Positions 35,089 through 44,399 of a stretch of DNA of 54,965 bases are shown here, in pieces. The position numbers were made by a program, and so were the translations under genes. Under the pieces are notes generated by a model, which ran no database searches, was not told where the DNA came from, and saw nothing but the letters and a program-made list of their open reading frames with translations. The stretch lies in the NCBI GenBank assembly GCA_964536015.1, contig CAZHVS010000018.1:1-54965 (forward strand), given 5' to 3'. The DNA is from CAZHVS01 sp964536015. GTDB taxonomy: Bacteria; Bacteroidota; Ignavibacteria; Ignavibacteriales; Ignavibacteriaceae. Every line of letters starts with the position of its first letter. Position 1 is the stretch's first letter.

Positions 35089-35114
35089 CAAAAAAATTCT
35101 TCGATATAAGAATT
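35089..35114 (-). terminator. probable terminator of the pyruvate dehydrogenase operon
   Basis: AATTCTT (35095-35101) and AAGAATT (35108-35114) form a 7-bp AT-rich stem around CGATAT, followed on the minus strand by seven Ts. It lies ten bases after the lpd stop. The stem is weak, but its position and T run fit. Confidence 0.6.
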
Positions 35115-35123
35115 AAATGGTTT

Positions 35124-36539
35124 TTATTTCTTAGGTCTGTACATATGCGTACTTTGTCCAAAAAACACTTCAGCCGCTTCCATAACTGTTTCTGATAAAG
35201 TTGGATGTGGATGAATTGTAAGTTTTAAATCAGTAGCATTTGCTCCCATTTCAATAGCAAGCACTCCTTCAGAAATTAATTCTCCGGCACCAGGTCCGCA
35301 AATTCCAATTCCAAGAATCCTTTGAGATTCAGGTTCAATGATAAGTTTTGTAACTCCATCGCTTCTATCAAGAGTCGTTGCTCTTCCACTTGCAGCCCAT
35401 GGAAATTTTGCAATTTCAAATTTTAATCCTTTTCCCTTTGCTTGTGATTCTGTCAATCCTGCCCAAGCAATTTCTGGGTCAGTAAAAACAACAGCAGGAA
35501 TAGCTTTTGGTTCGAATGCAACTTTATGTCCTGCGATATGTTCAACGGCTACTCTGGCTTCGTGTGATGCTTTATGTGCGAGCATAGGTTCGCCTGCTAT
35601 ATCGCCTATTGCATAAATGTTTTCATCACTTGTTTGTAATGATGAATTAACTTCTATCCAGCCTCTCTGATTTACTTTTACATTTGTATTTTCAAGTCCA
35701 AGTCCTTTTGTTTCTGGTTTTCTTCCAATTGACATTAAAACATAATCAAAAGAATGTTCAGTCAAATTATTGTCTTTATCAAGAATTTTTACAAGAATCC
35801 TGTTGTCAATTTCATTCATTTCAACCACTTTGGAATTCAACATTACCTTATCGAATGATGATTGAATTCGTTTAGCAAGAAATATAACTAAATCTCTATC
35901 AGCACCGGGAAGCAAACCATCCATCATTTCAACAACAGATACTTTTGTTCCAAGTGATGCGTAAACAGAACCTAATTCCAAACCAATGTATCCTCCACCA
36001 ATTACGAGTAATGATTTAGGCACTTCAGGAAGATCAAGTGCTGAGGTTGAGTTTAAAAGACGTTTGCTATTGAAATTAAGTTGAGGAATGGAGGCAATAA
36101 CCGAACCAGTAGCAATAATGGCTTTATCAAATTTGATTTCTTCTGAAGTACCATCAGTTTTCTCAACCTTTAATATTGAAGAATTAACAAATGTTCCTCT
36201 GCCTTGAATGTAATTTATTTTTCTTTGTTTTGTAAGTACACCAAGACCGCTTGTAAGTTTTGCTACAACTTTGTTTTTAAAATTTCGAAGTTTATCAATA
36301 TCTACTTTAGGTTCGCCGAATTCTATTCCCCAGTTTTTAGCTTCCGTTGTTTCATTAATTAATTTAGCTACATGAAGAAGTGCTTTAGAAGGGATGCATC
36401 CACGGTATAAACATACACCTCCGGGATTTTTTTCTAAGTCGACAAGAGTAACATTCATGCCAAGATCAGCTGCAAGAAAAGCCGCAGGATATCCCCCAGG
36501 ACCTGCACCAAGAACAAGTAGATTAGTTTTATTTTCCAA
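35124..36539 (-). CDS. lpdA: dihydrolipoyl dehydrogenase (E3)
   Basis: This 471-residue flavoprotein reoxidises the lipoyl groups of E2 with NAD. It has FAD-binding GAGPGGYPAA, the redox disulfide Cys43-Cys48 (GGVCLYRGCIPSK), the NAD-binding GGGYIGLELG and the C-terminal His-Glu motif (HPHPTLSE). It is the last gene of aceE-E2-lpd, 33 bases after E2, and so is probably dedicated to pyruvate dehydrogenase, although it may also serve other 2-oxoacid complexes. Confidence 0.97.
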   Translation of the reverse strand: MENKTNLLVLGAGPGGYPAAFLAADLGMNVTLVDLEKNPGGVCLYRGCIPSKALLHVAKLINETTEAKNWGIEFGEPKVDIDKLRNFKNKVVAKLTSGLGVLTKQRKINYIQGRGTFVNSSILKVEKTDGTSEEIKFDKAIIATGSVIASIPQLNFNSKRLLNSTSALDLPEVPKSLLVIGGGYIGLELGSVYASLGTKVSVVEMMDGLLPGADRDLVIFLAKRIQSSFDKVMLNSKVVEMNEIDNRILVKILDKDNNLTEHSFDYVLMSIGRKPETKGLGLENTNVKVNQRGWIEVNSSLQTSDENIYAIGDIAGEPMLAHKASHEARVAVEHIAGHKVAFEPKAIPAVVFTDPEIAWAGLTESQAKGKGLKFEIAKFPWAASGRATTLDRSDGVTKLIIEPESQRILGIGICGPGAGELISEGVLAIEMGANATDLKLTIHPHPTLSETVMEAAEVFFGQSTHMYRPKK

Positions 36540-36572
36540 AATGTTTTCCTTAAAATAAGTTTATATAAATGC

Positions 36573-38198
36573 TTATAAAATTTTTAATGGATTTTCAATT
36601 GCTTCAACAATCCATCTTAAGAACCTAATTCCATCAGCTCCATCAATTACCCTGTGATCATAAGAGAGTGACAGAGGAAGCATTAATCTTGGGAGTAGTT
36701 GACCATCTTTATACTTCGGTTCATAATAACTTCTTGATACTCCAAGAATGGCAACTTCAGGAGAATTAACTATTGGAGTAAAGTAAGTTCCTCCAATTCC
36801 ACCAAGATTAGAAATTGAAAAACAACCACCCTGTAATTCATCTAAAGAAATTTTTCTTTTTCTTGATTTGTCAGCAAGTTCTGTAATTTCTATTGAAATT
36901 TCTTTTAATGATTTATTATCTGCATTTTTAATAACCGGTACAATCAAACCATTTTCTGTATCAACTGCAACACCAATGTTTACATATTTTTTAATAATGA
37001 TTTCTTTCTTATCCATATCAATGCTTGAGTTGAATTGCGGAAATGCTTTCAAAGCATATGATACAATTTTCACAAGGTATGCAGTTGCGGTAAGTTTTAC
37101 TCCTTCTTTTTCAAATTGAACAGATAGTTGTTTTCTCATTTTTTCAAGTTCAGTTGCATCAGCTTTATCGAATTGGGTAACGTGCGGAATTGTTTGCCAG
37201 GCATAGCTTAAATGTTCAGCGGTTTTAATCTTAATTTTGTTCATTGATTGTCGTTCAATTATGCCGTATTTAGAAAAGTCGGGGAGAGGTTCCTGTTTCA
37301 TTGTTGAAATAAAATGCGAATCAGAAGACCTTTCAAGATTTAATTTTTTTACATGTGCTTTAACATCATCAAGTGAAATTCTTCCGTTAGGACCACTGCC
37401 GGGAATTTTATTGATATCAACTCCGAGTTCTCTGGCAAGCCTTCTTACTGATGGTGCTGCAGGTGCTGCTTCAAATAGAATTGGTGGTTGATTATCAAAA
37501 GAAATTTTTTTGTCTTTTACATTTTCAGAGGTTGATTCGACAACCGGTTTTTCAATCTTTTTTTCAGGTACAGTATCTTTTTTTGAGGTAATATCTGAAA
37601 TAGTATTTTCTGCATGAGCAAAATCACTTTTAACTTTTAAAACAACTTGACCGGGAGAAACTTTATCGCCATCTTTAACAAAAATTTCAATAATTTTTCC
37701 TTCAACTGTAGATGGAACTTCAATAGTAGCTTTATCTGTTTCTATTTCAAGAATGACTTGCTCAATCTTTATTAATTCGCCTTTATTAACAAGTACTTTT
37801 AATACATCTGCAGTCTTTATATTTTCTCCAAGATCAGGGAGGGAAAATTCGATAACCTCATTAGAAACAGGAAAATTATTTTGTTCAACAACTGCTGGTT
37901 TTATTTTTTCGGCCTCTTCTTTTTTTTCTGAAGCATCAAAATGCGTTTCGCTTTTTGCAATTACTGAATCATCAACCAAAAGAATAACCTGGTGAACTTT
38001 TGCTTTATCTCCTTCTTTTACTATTATTTTGTGTACTTTACCTTCAACTGTAGATGGGACTTCAATAGTAGCTTTATCTGTTTCTATTTCAAGTATAGGA
38101 GTATCAATTTTAATAAAATCACCAACGTTTACTAATAATTTTAAAATATCAGCATCAACAATATTTTCACCAAGTTCAGGTAATTTAAATTCTTTCAT
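36573..38198 (-). CDS. aceF: pyruvate dehydrogenase E2, dihydrolipoyl acetyltransferase
   Basis: This 541-residue core subunit has two N-terminal lipoyl domains with lipoyl lysines Lys42 and Lys156 (both in EIETDKATIEVPS), an E1/E3-binding domain (about 246-285; PSVRRLARELGVDINKIPGS) and a C-terminal acetyltransferase domain with SYDHRVIDGADG. It passes the acetyl group from E1 to CoA. The two lipoyl domains are nearly identical around the lysine and probably arose by duplication. It lies 50 bases after aceE. Confidence 0.96.
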   Translation of the reverse strand: MKEFKLPELGENIVDADILKLLVNVGDFIKIDTPILEIETDKATIEVPSTVEGKVHKIIVKEGDKAKVHQVILLVDDSVIAKSETHFDASEKKEEAEKIKPAVVEQNNFPVSNEVIEFSLPDLGENIKTADVLKVLVNKGELIKIEQVILEIETDKATIEVPSTVEGKIIEIFVKDGDKVSPGQVVLKVKSDFAHAENTISDITSKKDTVPEKKIEKPVVESTSENVKDKKISFDNQPPILFEAAPAAPSVRRLARELGVDINKIPGSGPNGRISLDDVKAHVKKLNLERSSDSHFISTMKQEPLPDFSKYGIIERQSMNKIKIKTAEHLSYAWQTIPHVTQFDKADATELEKMRKQLSVQFEKEGVKLTATAYLVKIVSYALKAFPQFNSSIDMDKKEIIIKKYVNIGVAVDTENGLIVPVIKNADNKSLKEISIEITELADKSRKRKISLDELQGGCFSISNLGGIGGTYFTPIVNSPEVAILGVSRSYYEPKYKDGQLLPRLMLPLSLSYDHRVIDGADGIRFLRWIVEAIENPLKIL

Positions 38199-38248
38199 TT
38201 TATTTCTTTCAGGATTATTTTTTTAAATGTAGACCTTAACAAATAATT

Positions 38249-40927
38249 TTATGATATCATCGGATTTAATTTTTCCGGATTAATCTCCATCTCTTTCATT
38301 GCTTTCTGTACAACATTTATTTTAATTTTATTTTCTTTAGCAAGTGAATATAAAGCTGCAAGAGCAATGTAACGATAATCAACTTCAAAGAAATCTCTTA
38401 AAGCTTCACGGCTTTCGCTTCTTCCAAATCCATCAGTACCGAGGGAGATTAATTTTTTTGGCAGCCATTTGGAAATAGAATCGGGAAGAGTTTTTACATA
38501 ATCACTTGCAGCAACAAAAACTCCGTCATTTCCTTCAAAGCAAGAAGAAATATAAGATGATTTTTCTCTAGTGGAAGGATTGAGAAGATTCCATCTCTCG
38601 GTTTCCAGAGCTTCACGTCTTAATTCTTTATAGCTTGTAACACTCCAGATGTTTGAAGCTACTCCAAATTTTTCTTCAAGCAATGTTGCAGCTTTAATTG
38701 TTTCGTTCATTATTGTTCCGCTGCCTAATAGGTTGGCTTGCAATTTAGAACTTTTCATTTCAGATTTTTTAAATTGATACATTCCTTTCAGAATTCCATC
38801 TTTTACATTATCAGGCATTTGGGGCATTGGATAATTTTCATTCATCAAAGTTATATAATAAAAGACATCTTCCTGTTCTTCGTACATTCTTTTGATTCCA
38901 TCACGAATGATCACAGCAAGTTCATAAGCAAATGCAGGATCATAAGTGACAAGATTAGGAACAGGATATGCAAGTAAATGACTATTTCCATCCTGATGTT
39001 GTAATCCTTCACCGTTAAGTGTGGTTCTGCCGGCAGTTCCGCCAAGTAAAAATCCTTTTGTACGCATATCAGCTGCAGCCCAGACAAGATCACCAATTCT
39101 TTGCATACCAAACATTGAATAATAAATGAAGAATGGAATCATATTAATTCCGTGAGTTGAATAAGCAGTTCCTGCAGCAATAAATGAGGACATTGCACCA
39201 GCTTCATTAATTCCTTCTTCAAGGATTTGTCCATCACGGGCTTCTTTGTAATACAACAGACTTTCTTTATCAACAGGTTCATATAATTGTCCAACGTGCG
39301 AGTAAATTCCAACCTGTCTGAAGAGCGCTTCCATTCCGAATGTTCTTGCTTCATCAGGAACAATTGGGACAATCATTTTTCCAATTTCTTTATCACGTAA
39401 AAGCTTTGCAAGAATTCTTACAAAAACCATTGTTGTTGATACATCTCTACCTTCAGTGCCTTCGTAAAATTCTTTGAAAATTTCTTCTGGTGGAGTTTTG
39501 ATAGGACGTACCGTAACTTTTCTTTCAGGAACTGAACCACCGAGATTTGCTCTTCGTTCTTTAAGATATTTTATTTCAAGGCTATCTTCTGCAGGTTTGT
39601 AAAATGGAGCATTAGCAATTTCTTCATCAGAAATAGGAATTCCAAATCTTGTTCTGAATTCTTTTAGCTCTTCTTCATTTAATTTTTTTTGTTGATGAGT
39701 TATATTTTTCCCTTCACCACTTTCTCCAAGTCCGTAACCTTTAATTGTTTTCGCTAAAATTACAGTTGGTTGCCCTTTGTGTTCTGTTGCCGCTTTAAAT
39801 GCTGCATATACTTTTTCAGGATCGTGACCACCTCTTTTCATTTTTCTTAATTGTTCATCCGTAAGATGACTTACCATTTCAAGTAACTCCGGATCAGAAC
39901 CAAGGAAATCGTGCCTGATATAAGAACCTGATTCAACTGAATATTTTTGATATTGACCATCAACAACTTCACCCATTCTCTTGATAAGTTTTCCTTTGAC
40001 ATCTTTCTCAAGCAAAGGATCCCAATCACTTCCCCAGATTACTTTAATTACATTCCAACCTGCTCCACGAAAAGCAGCTTCAAGTTCTTGAATGATTTTT
40101 CCATTTCCACGAACGGGACCATCAAGTCTTTGTAAATTACAATTTATTACGAATGTAAGATTATCGAGTTTCTCTCTTGAAGCAAGAGTAATTGCACCTA
40201 AAGTTTCTGGTTCATCTGTTTCACCATCACCAAGGAATGCCCAAACTCTTGAATTGCTTGTGTCCTTCAAACCCCTGTCCTCAAGGTAACGATTAAATCT
40301 TGCCTGGTATATAGCCATTATTGGTCCTAGTCCCATAGATACAGTAGGAAACTCCCAGAAATTTGGCATCAGCCATGGATGAGGATAAGAAGATAATCCT
40401 TTGGGATTTTTGATTTCTCTTCTAAAATTTTCAATTTGTTCAATTGTTAATCTTCCTTCAAGAAAAGCCCTTGCATAGATACCTGGAGAAGCGTGACCTT
40501 GAAAATAAATTTGATCACCGTTGTGGTTTTCTCCTTTACCTTTAAAGAAATGATTGAATCCAATCTCAAGTAAAGTAGCAACAGATGCATAAGTAGATAT
40601 ATGTCCGCCAATTCCATTTTCATGTTTATTGGCGCGGACAACCATAGCCATTGCATTCCATCGTAAAATGCTTTTAATTCTTCTTTCGATTTCTCTGTTG
40701 CCAGGGAAAGGAGGTTGTTTTTCTCGTGGAATTGTATTTATGTAAGGAGTATTTGCTGTAAATGGAATTTCTACTCCTGCTTTATGAGCGCGTATTTGAA
40801 GCTGATGTAATATTTCTATAACTCTTTTTGAACCGCCGTTTTTTAGAACATAATCTAATGAATATAACCATTCTTCATTTTCAAGTTCTTCAATTTTTTT
40901 TATCTCTTCAATATTATTTTTTAACAT
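38249..40927 (-). CDS. aceE: pyruvate dehydrogenase E1, homodimeric type
   Basis: This 892-residue enzyme is the single-chain AceE type of E1 rather than the two-subunit alpha/beta type. It decarboxylates pyruvate with thiamine diphosphate and acetylates E2. The ThDP motif is GDGETDEPE with the following asparagine in FVINCNLQRLDGP; HGHASPGIYARAFLEG and the HQDGNSHLL segment also match AceE. A ribosome site (GAGGAA) and a TAnnTTTG element lie upstream, and it heads the operon. Confidence 0.97.
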   Translation of the reverse strand: MLKNNIEEIKKIEELENEEWLYSLDYVLKNGGSKRVIEILHQLQIRAHKAGVEIPFTANTPYINTIPREKQPPFPGNREIERRIKSILRWNAMAMVVRANKHENGIGGHISTYASVATLLEIGFNHFFKGKGENHNGDQIYFQGHASPGIYARAFLEGRLTIEQIENFRREIKNPKGLSSYPHPWLMPNFWEFPTVSMGLGPIMAIYQARFNRYLEDRGLKDTSNSRVWAFLGDGETDEPETLGAITLASREKLDNLTFVINCNLQRLDGPVRGNGKIIQELEAAFRGAGWNVIKVIWGSDWDPLLEKDVKGKLIKRMGEVVDGQYQKYSVESGSYIRHDFLGSDPELLEMVSHLTDEQLRKMKRGGHDPEKVYAAFKAATEHKGQPTVILAKTIKGYGLGESGEGKNITHQQKKLNEEELKEFRTRFGIPISDEEIANAPFYKPAEDSLEIKYLKERRANLGGSVPERKVTVRPIKTPPEEIFKEFYEGTEGRDVSTTMVFVRILAKLLRDKEIGKMIVPIVPDEARTFGMEALFRQVGIYSHVGQLYEPVDKESLLYYKEARDGQILEEGINEAGAMSSFIAAGTAYSTHGINMIPFFIYYSMFGMQRIGDLVWAAADMRTKGFLLGGTAGRTTLNGEGLQHQDGNSHLLAYPVPNLVTYDPAFAYELAVIIRDGIKRMYEEQEDVFYYITLMNENYPMPQMPDNVKDGILKGMYQFKKSEMKSSKLQANLLGSGTIMNETIKAATLLEEKFGVASNIWSVTSYKELRREALETERWNLLNPSTREKSSYISSCFEGNDGVFVAASDYVKTLPDSISKWLPKKLISLGTDGFGRSESREALRDFFEVDYRYIALAALYSLAKENKIKINVVQKAMKEMEINPEKLNPMIS

Positions 40928-40947
40928 TTTTATTCCTCGTTTCTATG

Positions 40948-40955
40948 CAAATATA
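40948..40955 (-). promoter_or_regulatory. TAnnTTTG -7 element upstream of aceE
   Basis: TATATTTG on the minus strand, 20 bases before the aceE ATG, matches the Bacteroidota -7 element. No clear TTG/TTTG occurs at the expected 19-21 base spacing. The rest of the 209-base divergent gap to 41137 shows no further site I can support. Confidence 0.5.
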
Positions 40956-41136
40956 AAACGAATTTACAATTTTAATCGTTCCAAAACTTTATATGAAACT
41001 TAAAGAAATAAGGAATTAAAAACAATTTTTCTGATTATTCGAATACAGCATAGAATGCAGTGGTTATATATTAAAAATTGTTTGCGAAAGAAAATGAATA
41101 ATATTAATTTGAATTTAATAATAAGGAGAGCTAAGT

Positions 41137-42948
41137 ATGTGGTGTGTCTTTTTAATTTTTTTATTCACATCATTTTCTATTGCTCAGTATAATTATGAAG
41201 CTACTACCGAGCAGGGTTATGAAAACCAGGAAATGTTTTTTAAAAGTAATTTCTTAAATACTTTTGGACTTTACGCGTTCAAAAATCTTTCCGCGGGACT
41301 GATTAACGAACCGTTTCTTAATCAGTATTTAAATCCTGCATCACTGCCGCAAATTAAAGATAAGAACTATATTCTCTATTTGGATTTTAGAGGAGACAGA
41401 ACTGAATTATCGGATGATAATAGTGTGATTCCTCTTTATGGTGAAAGAATTAGCAGCTACAGTTATTATCCTCCATACTATTATCATTATACTGATAACT
41501 ATAAAACTCCCGAACCTATAATATCAATAGGAATAATTTCTTCACCATTTCCATCACTTAAAGATAAATTTTTTATTGGCGGCACTTATCAGATTATTAA
41601 TAAAAATGGTCCTTATTATTCTTCACCTTACTGGATTTATTATCCTAATCCTTCAATTGATCCATTTGGGAATTATAAGACCGGAGCGGAATCTTATTCT
41701 ATGTACGATTTTTATTCAGGAATTAATGAAATCACTACTGAAGCTCAGTTGTACTCTTTATTTTCAAGTTATGAATTATCTGAAAAGTTATCGGCAGGAA
41801 TCTTTTTCAACGGGATTGTTTATTCTATATCAGGTAAGAACGGAAGCATTTACAGTAACGATAATGGGACTGGTTCAACTTCCATTATTAAGAACAGTAA
41901 TTCATTAGAAAAAAGTCAAGATTATCATCATAATGATATTGCACTTGGAACGATGTATAAAGCAACTGAGAGCCTGTCTCTCGGAATGAAAATTGGTTAT
42001 CTGTTTGGAAAATCCGAACAAACATTTGAAACAATAAATAAAAGTTTTTATAAGCATAATACAATAAACACAGGATCAGAATGGTCTTACAATGATTATA
42101 AATCAATTCAATCCCAAAGATGGACACATGATGGAACTTCGCAGTACATTAGTCTAAATTTTTTACAACAACTTGAAAATGATAATTTTCTCCGTAGTTA
42201 TTACAGGTTTACTTATACTAATGAAGATATAACAAACAAATCTTACATTTATGATTCCTCATACTATAATTCACGATACCAGTACACATACAGTTCGCAA
42301 ACAGAATGGTATTTATACGAAGGAAGTTCTTTGTTGAATGATTTAAGAAAGGGAACAGGTAATCTTAGAAGTTTTAATCATGAAATAATGTTCAATGTAA
42401 ATTGGAAAATATCAGCCAAAGCTACTATTATAGGTGGAATGTACTATAGGAATAAAAAATCAGAAACGAACACTGATGAGCTTGTAAATGTTGATAGAAT
42501 ATCTGGCTCAACGTCTTCCAGCAGGACAAATCCAAATCCTATCACAAAAAACATCAGGCAAATAGATGACAAAATCTTGAACTGGAATTATATAGTTAAA
42601 GAGTGGTCGTTTCAGATTCCGATAATTTTGCAGCTTGATTTTGAAAAAGAATGGGGCTTGTTTGCTGGTGTTAACCGTTCATTAGATGGTTATAAAAAAG
42701 AAAATAAAACAGTTGCTGATTTTAACAGGAAATACCGGAATGAGGATGGTGTAATTAAAGATGATAAAAATTTTTCAGAAAAATATGTAGAGCCATTACA
42801 AAATTATTCCGAGAATAAATTTGATTTCATCTTAGGTGGAAATGTATGTATAGCGCAGACTGTAAAATTAAATCTAATCTTAGATCCGGAATTGGAACCA
42901 GAAATCAGAATAGCTCAGTGGTGGTTAGCATTAATAGTTACTTTGTAA
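41137..42948 (+). CDS. unknown outer-membrane beta-barrel protein
   Basis: I do not recognise this 603-residue protein. It starts with a short signal peptide (about 1-16, ending SIAQ) after a strong ribosome site (AAGGAG). The mature part is rich in Tyr, Ser and Asn, with amphipathic alternation and many aromatic strand ends such as YSYYPPYYYHY and YQYTYSSQTEWYLYEG. The N-terminal NEPFLNQYLNPASLP resembles the inward-plug region of FadL/PorV-like barrels. The C-terminus (IRIAQWWLALIVTL) ends in a hydrophobic strand. It is transcribed away from aceE and convergent with the hydrolase, with only seven bases between stops. Confidence 0.75.
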   Translation: MWCVFLIFLFTSFSIAQYNYEATTEQGYENQEMFFKSNFLNTFGLYAFKNLSAGLINEPFLNQYLNPASLPQIKDKNYILYLDFRGDRTELSDDNSVIPLYGERISSYSYYPPYYYHYTDNYKTPEPIISIGIISSPFPSLKDKFFIGGTYQIINKNGPYYSSPYWIYYPNPSIDPFGNYKTGAESYSMYDFYSGINEITTEAQLYSLFSSYELSEKLSAGIFFNGIVYSISGKNGSIYSNDNGTGSTSIIKNSNSLEKSQDYHHNDIALGTMYKATESLSLGMKIGYLFGKSEQTFETINKSFYKHNTINTGSEWSYNDYKSIQSQRWTHDGTSQYISLNFLQQLENDNFLRSYYRFTYTNEDITNKSYIYDSSYYNSRYQYTYSSQTEWYLYEGSSLLNDLRKGTGNLRSFNHEIMFNVNWKISAKATIIGGMYYRNKKSETNTDELVNVDRISGSTSSSRTNPNPITKNIRQIDDKILNWNYIVKEWSFQIPIILQLDFEKEWGLFAGVNRSLDGYKKENKTVADFNRKYRNEDGVIKDDKNFSEKYVEPLQNYSENKFDFILGGNVCIAQTVKLNLILDPELEPEIRIAQWWLALIVTL

Positions 42949-42955
42949 GATTCAT

Positions 42956-43804
42956 CTATATAGTTAACCATTTTTTGAACCACACTTTGCGATGATTATC
43001 TACTTCTTTTCTGAATTTTTTCAGGAAATGATCTCCTTGTTCAAATATTGTTAAACGGTAATTGAAACTGTTTTCTGAAAATTTTTTTGCAATGTCAAGT
43101 GTTTGCTGTACAGGAATAATATCATCTCCGTTTCCGTGAATAAGAAGGTAATTGGTTTGTTTCGGAAGTTTATCGACCCACTTAATAGCTGAACGTGCTT
43201 CTAATTCTTTTTTACTATTCATCCCAATTTGATCAAAATAATTTTTCAAACCAGCAGAGAAATCAAGGCTGGCTGTAAGGTCAGATATTGGAGAAATTAA
43301 AACTGCACACTTGGGGATCACCCATTTGGGGTTTTCTTTTAATGCAAGATATGTCATCATACCTCCACGGCTCCAACCTTCAATTCCCCAGATATCCATA
43401 TTTGTAAAAGAAAAATTTTCAGCAAGTTTGTATAAAGCCAATACATCGTTCAAGTCTTTACCACCAAGTTCATCAGTTCCATTATTTTCTAGACTTCCTC
43501 TGTACATGGAAGCAAAAACGATATAACCCCAGCTTGCTATTTGTCCGAATATTCCTCTTGCATTAAATTCATCAATGTAACCCCTTTCTTTATAACCACC
43601 TCTGTTCCAAATTATACAAGGAAATTTTAGATCGGTGTTATGCTTTGGATAAGCGATGTAGCCTTTTATTTCTAAGCCATCAGAAAGATAAACTATTTTT
43701 TCAACAATAGTTGATTCAACAATTTCTTTTCCCCAGCCTTTTTCAATCATTTTTAATTGAACTGGACTTAAATTAATTTCTGCTCTTTCTATTATATTTG
43801 TCAT
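42956..43804 (-). CDS. alpha/beta hydrolase of the S9/dienelactone hydrolase type
   Basis: This 282-residue enzyme has the alpha/beta hydrolase fold. The nucleophile Ser145 is in GWSRGG, an acid is in HGNGDDIIPVQQ (Asp227 or Asp228), and His259 is in EQGDHFLKKF. The oxyanion-side motif WNRGGYKERG is also present. No signal peptide is visible, so it is probably cytoplasmic. The nearest relatives are prolyl oligopeptidase-family or acyl-peptide hydrolases without the propeller domain. Substrate unknown. Confidence 0.88.
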   Translation of the reverse strand: MTNIIERAEINLSPVQLKMIEKGWGKEIVESTIVEKIVYLSDGLEIKGYIAYPKHNTDLKFPCIIWNRGGYKERGYIDEFNARGIFGQIASWGYIVFASMYRGSLENNGTDELGGKDLNDVLALYKLAENFSFTNMDIWGIEGWSRGGMMTYLALKENPKWVIPKCAVLISPISDLTASLDFSAGLKNYFDQIGMNSKKELEARSAIKWVDKLPKQTNYLLIHGNGDDIIPVQQTLDIAKKFSENSFNYRLTIFEQGDHFLKKFRKEVDNHRKVWFKKWLTI

Positions 43805-43834
43805 TAAAAATTAAAATAAAAGTGAAAACAATAA

Positions 43835-44341
43835 ATGAAAAATATATCAAGAACGAAAAAGAAAAAACTATTATCTCAAATACCTTTATGGCTTATGTTT
43901 TTTGCAGTTGCATTTTTTATTCTGAAAGATGTTTATAGAGAGAAATCGGATAAAGTGGAATATAAATTTAAAAAAGAAGGTGAACTTGTGTTCTCATCAC
44001 CAGATGGTAAACTGCTCAAAAGAATTAATATCGAAATTGCTGACAATGAATATGACAGACAGGTTGGATTAATGTTTCGTGAAAAAATGGATGCTGATGA
44101 AGGAATGCTTTTTATTTTTCCTGCTCCTGATACACTTTCTTTCTGGATGAGAAATACAAAGATTTCACTTGATATGATTTTTATTGATTCAACAAAAGAA
44201 ATAGTAACCATTCATAAAAATACTCGTATTGAATCAGATGATAGTTACAGAAGCAGTAAACCAAGTCAATATGTGCTTGAAGTGAATGCTGGTTTTACAG
44301 ATATAAATGGAATTCGGGTTGGAGATAAAGTAATTTGGTAA
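43835..44341 (+). CDS. membrane-anchored DUF192 protein
   Basis: This 168-residue protein has a basic N-terminus, one membrane segment (about 17-30; IPLWLMFFAVAFFILK) and a DUF192 domain (about 50-168) with the family motifs VGLMFREKMDADEGMLFIFP, FWMRNTKISLDMIFID and YVLEVNAGF. The function of DUF192 is not established. It is divergent from the hydrolase (30-base gap) and shares a bidirectional terminator with the OmpA-like gene. Confidence 0.9.
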   Translation: MKNISRTKKKKLLSQIPLWLMFFAVAFFILKDVYREKSDKVEYKFKKEGELVFSSPDGKLLKRINIEIADNEYDRQVGLMFREKMDADEGMLFIFPAPDTLSFWMRNTKISLDMIFIDSTKEIVTIHKNTRIESDDSYRSSKPSQYVLEVNAGFTDINGIRVGDKVIW

Positions 44342-44377
44342 AAAAAATCTCTTAAGTTTTCCTTAAGAGATTTTTTA
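44341..44377. terminator. bidirectional rho-independent terminator
   Basis: An 11-bp perfect stem (AATCTCTTAAG at 44346-44356 with CTTAAGAGATT at 44362-44372) and a 5-base loop has an A run before it and a T run after it. It can stop both the plus-strand DUF192 gene and the minus-strand OmpA-like gene, which converge here. Confidence 0.9.
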
Positions 44378-44399
44378 AATAATGAAATTTTTATTTCAC

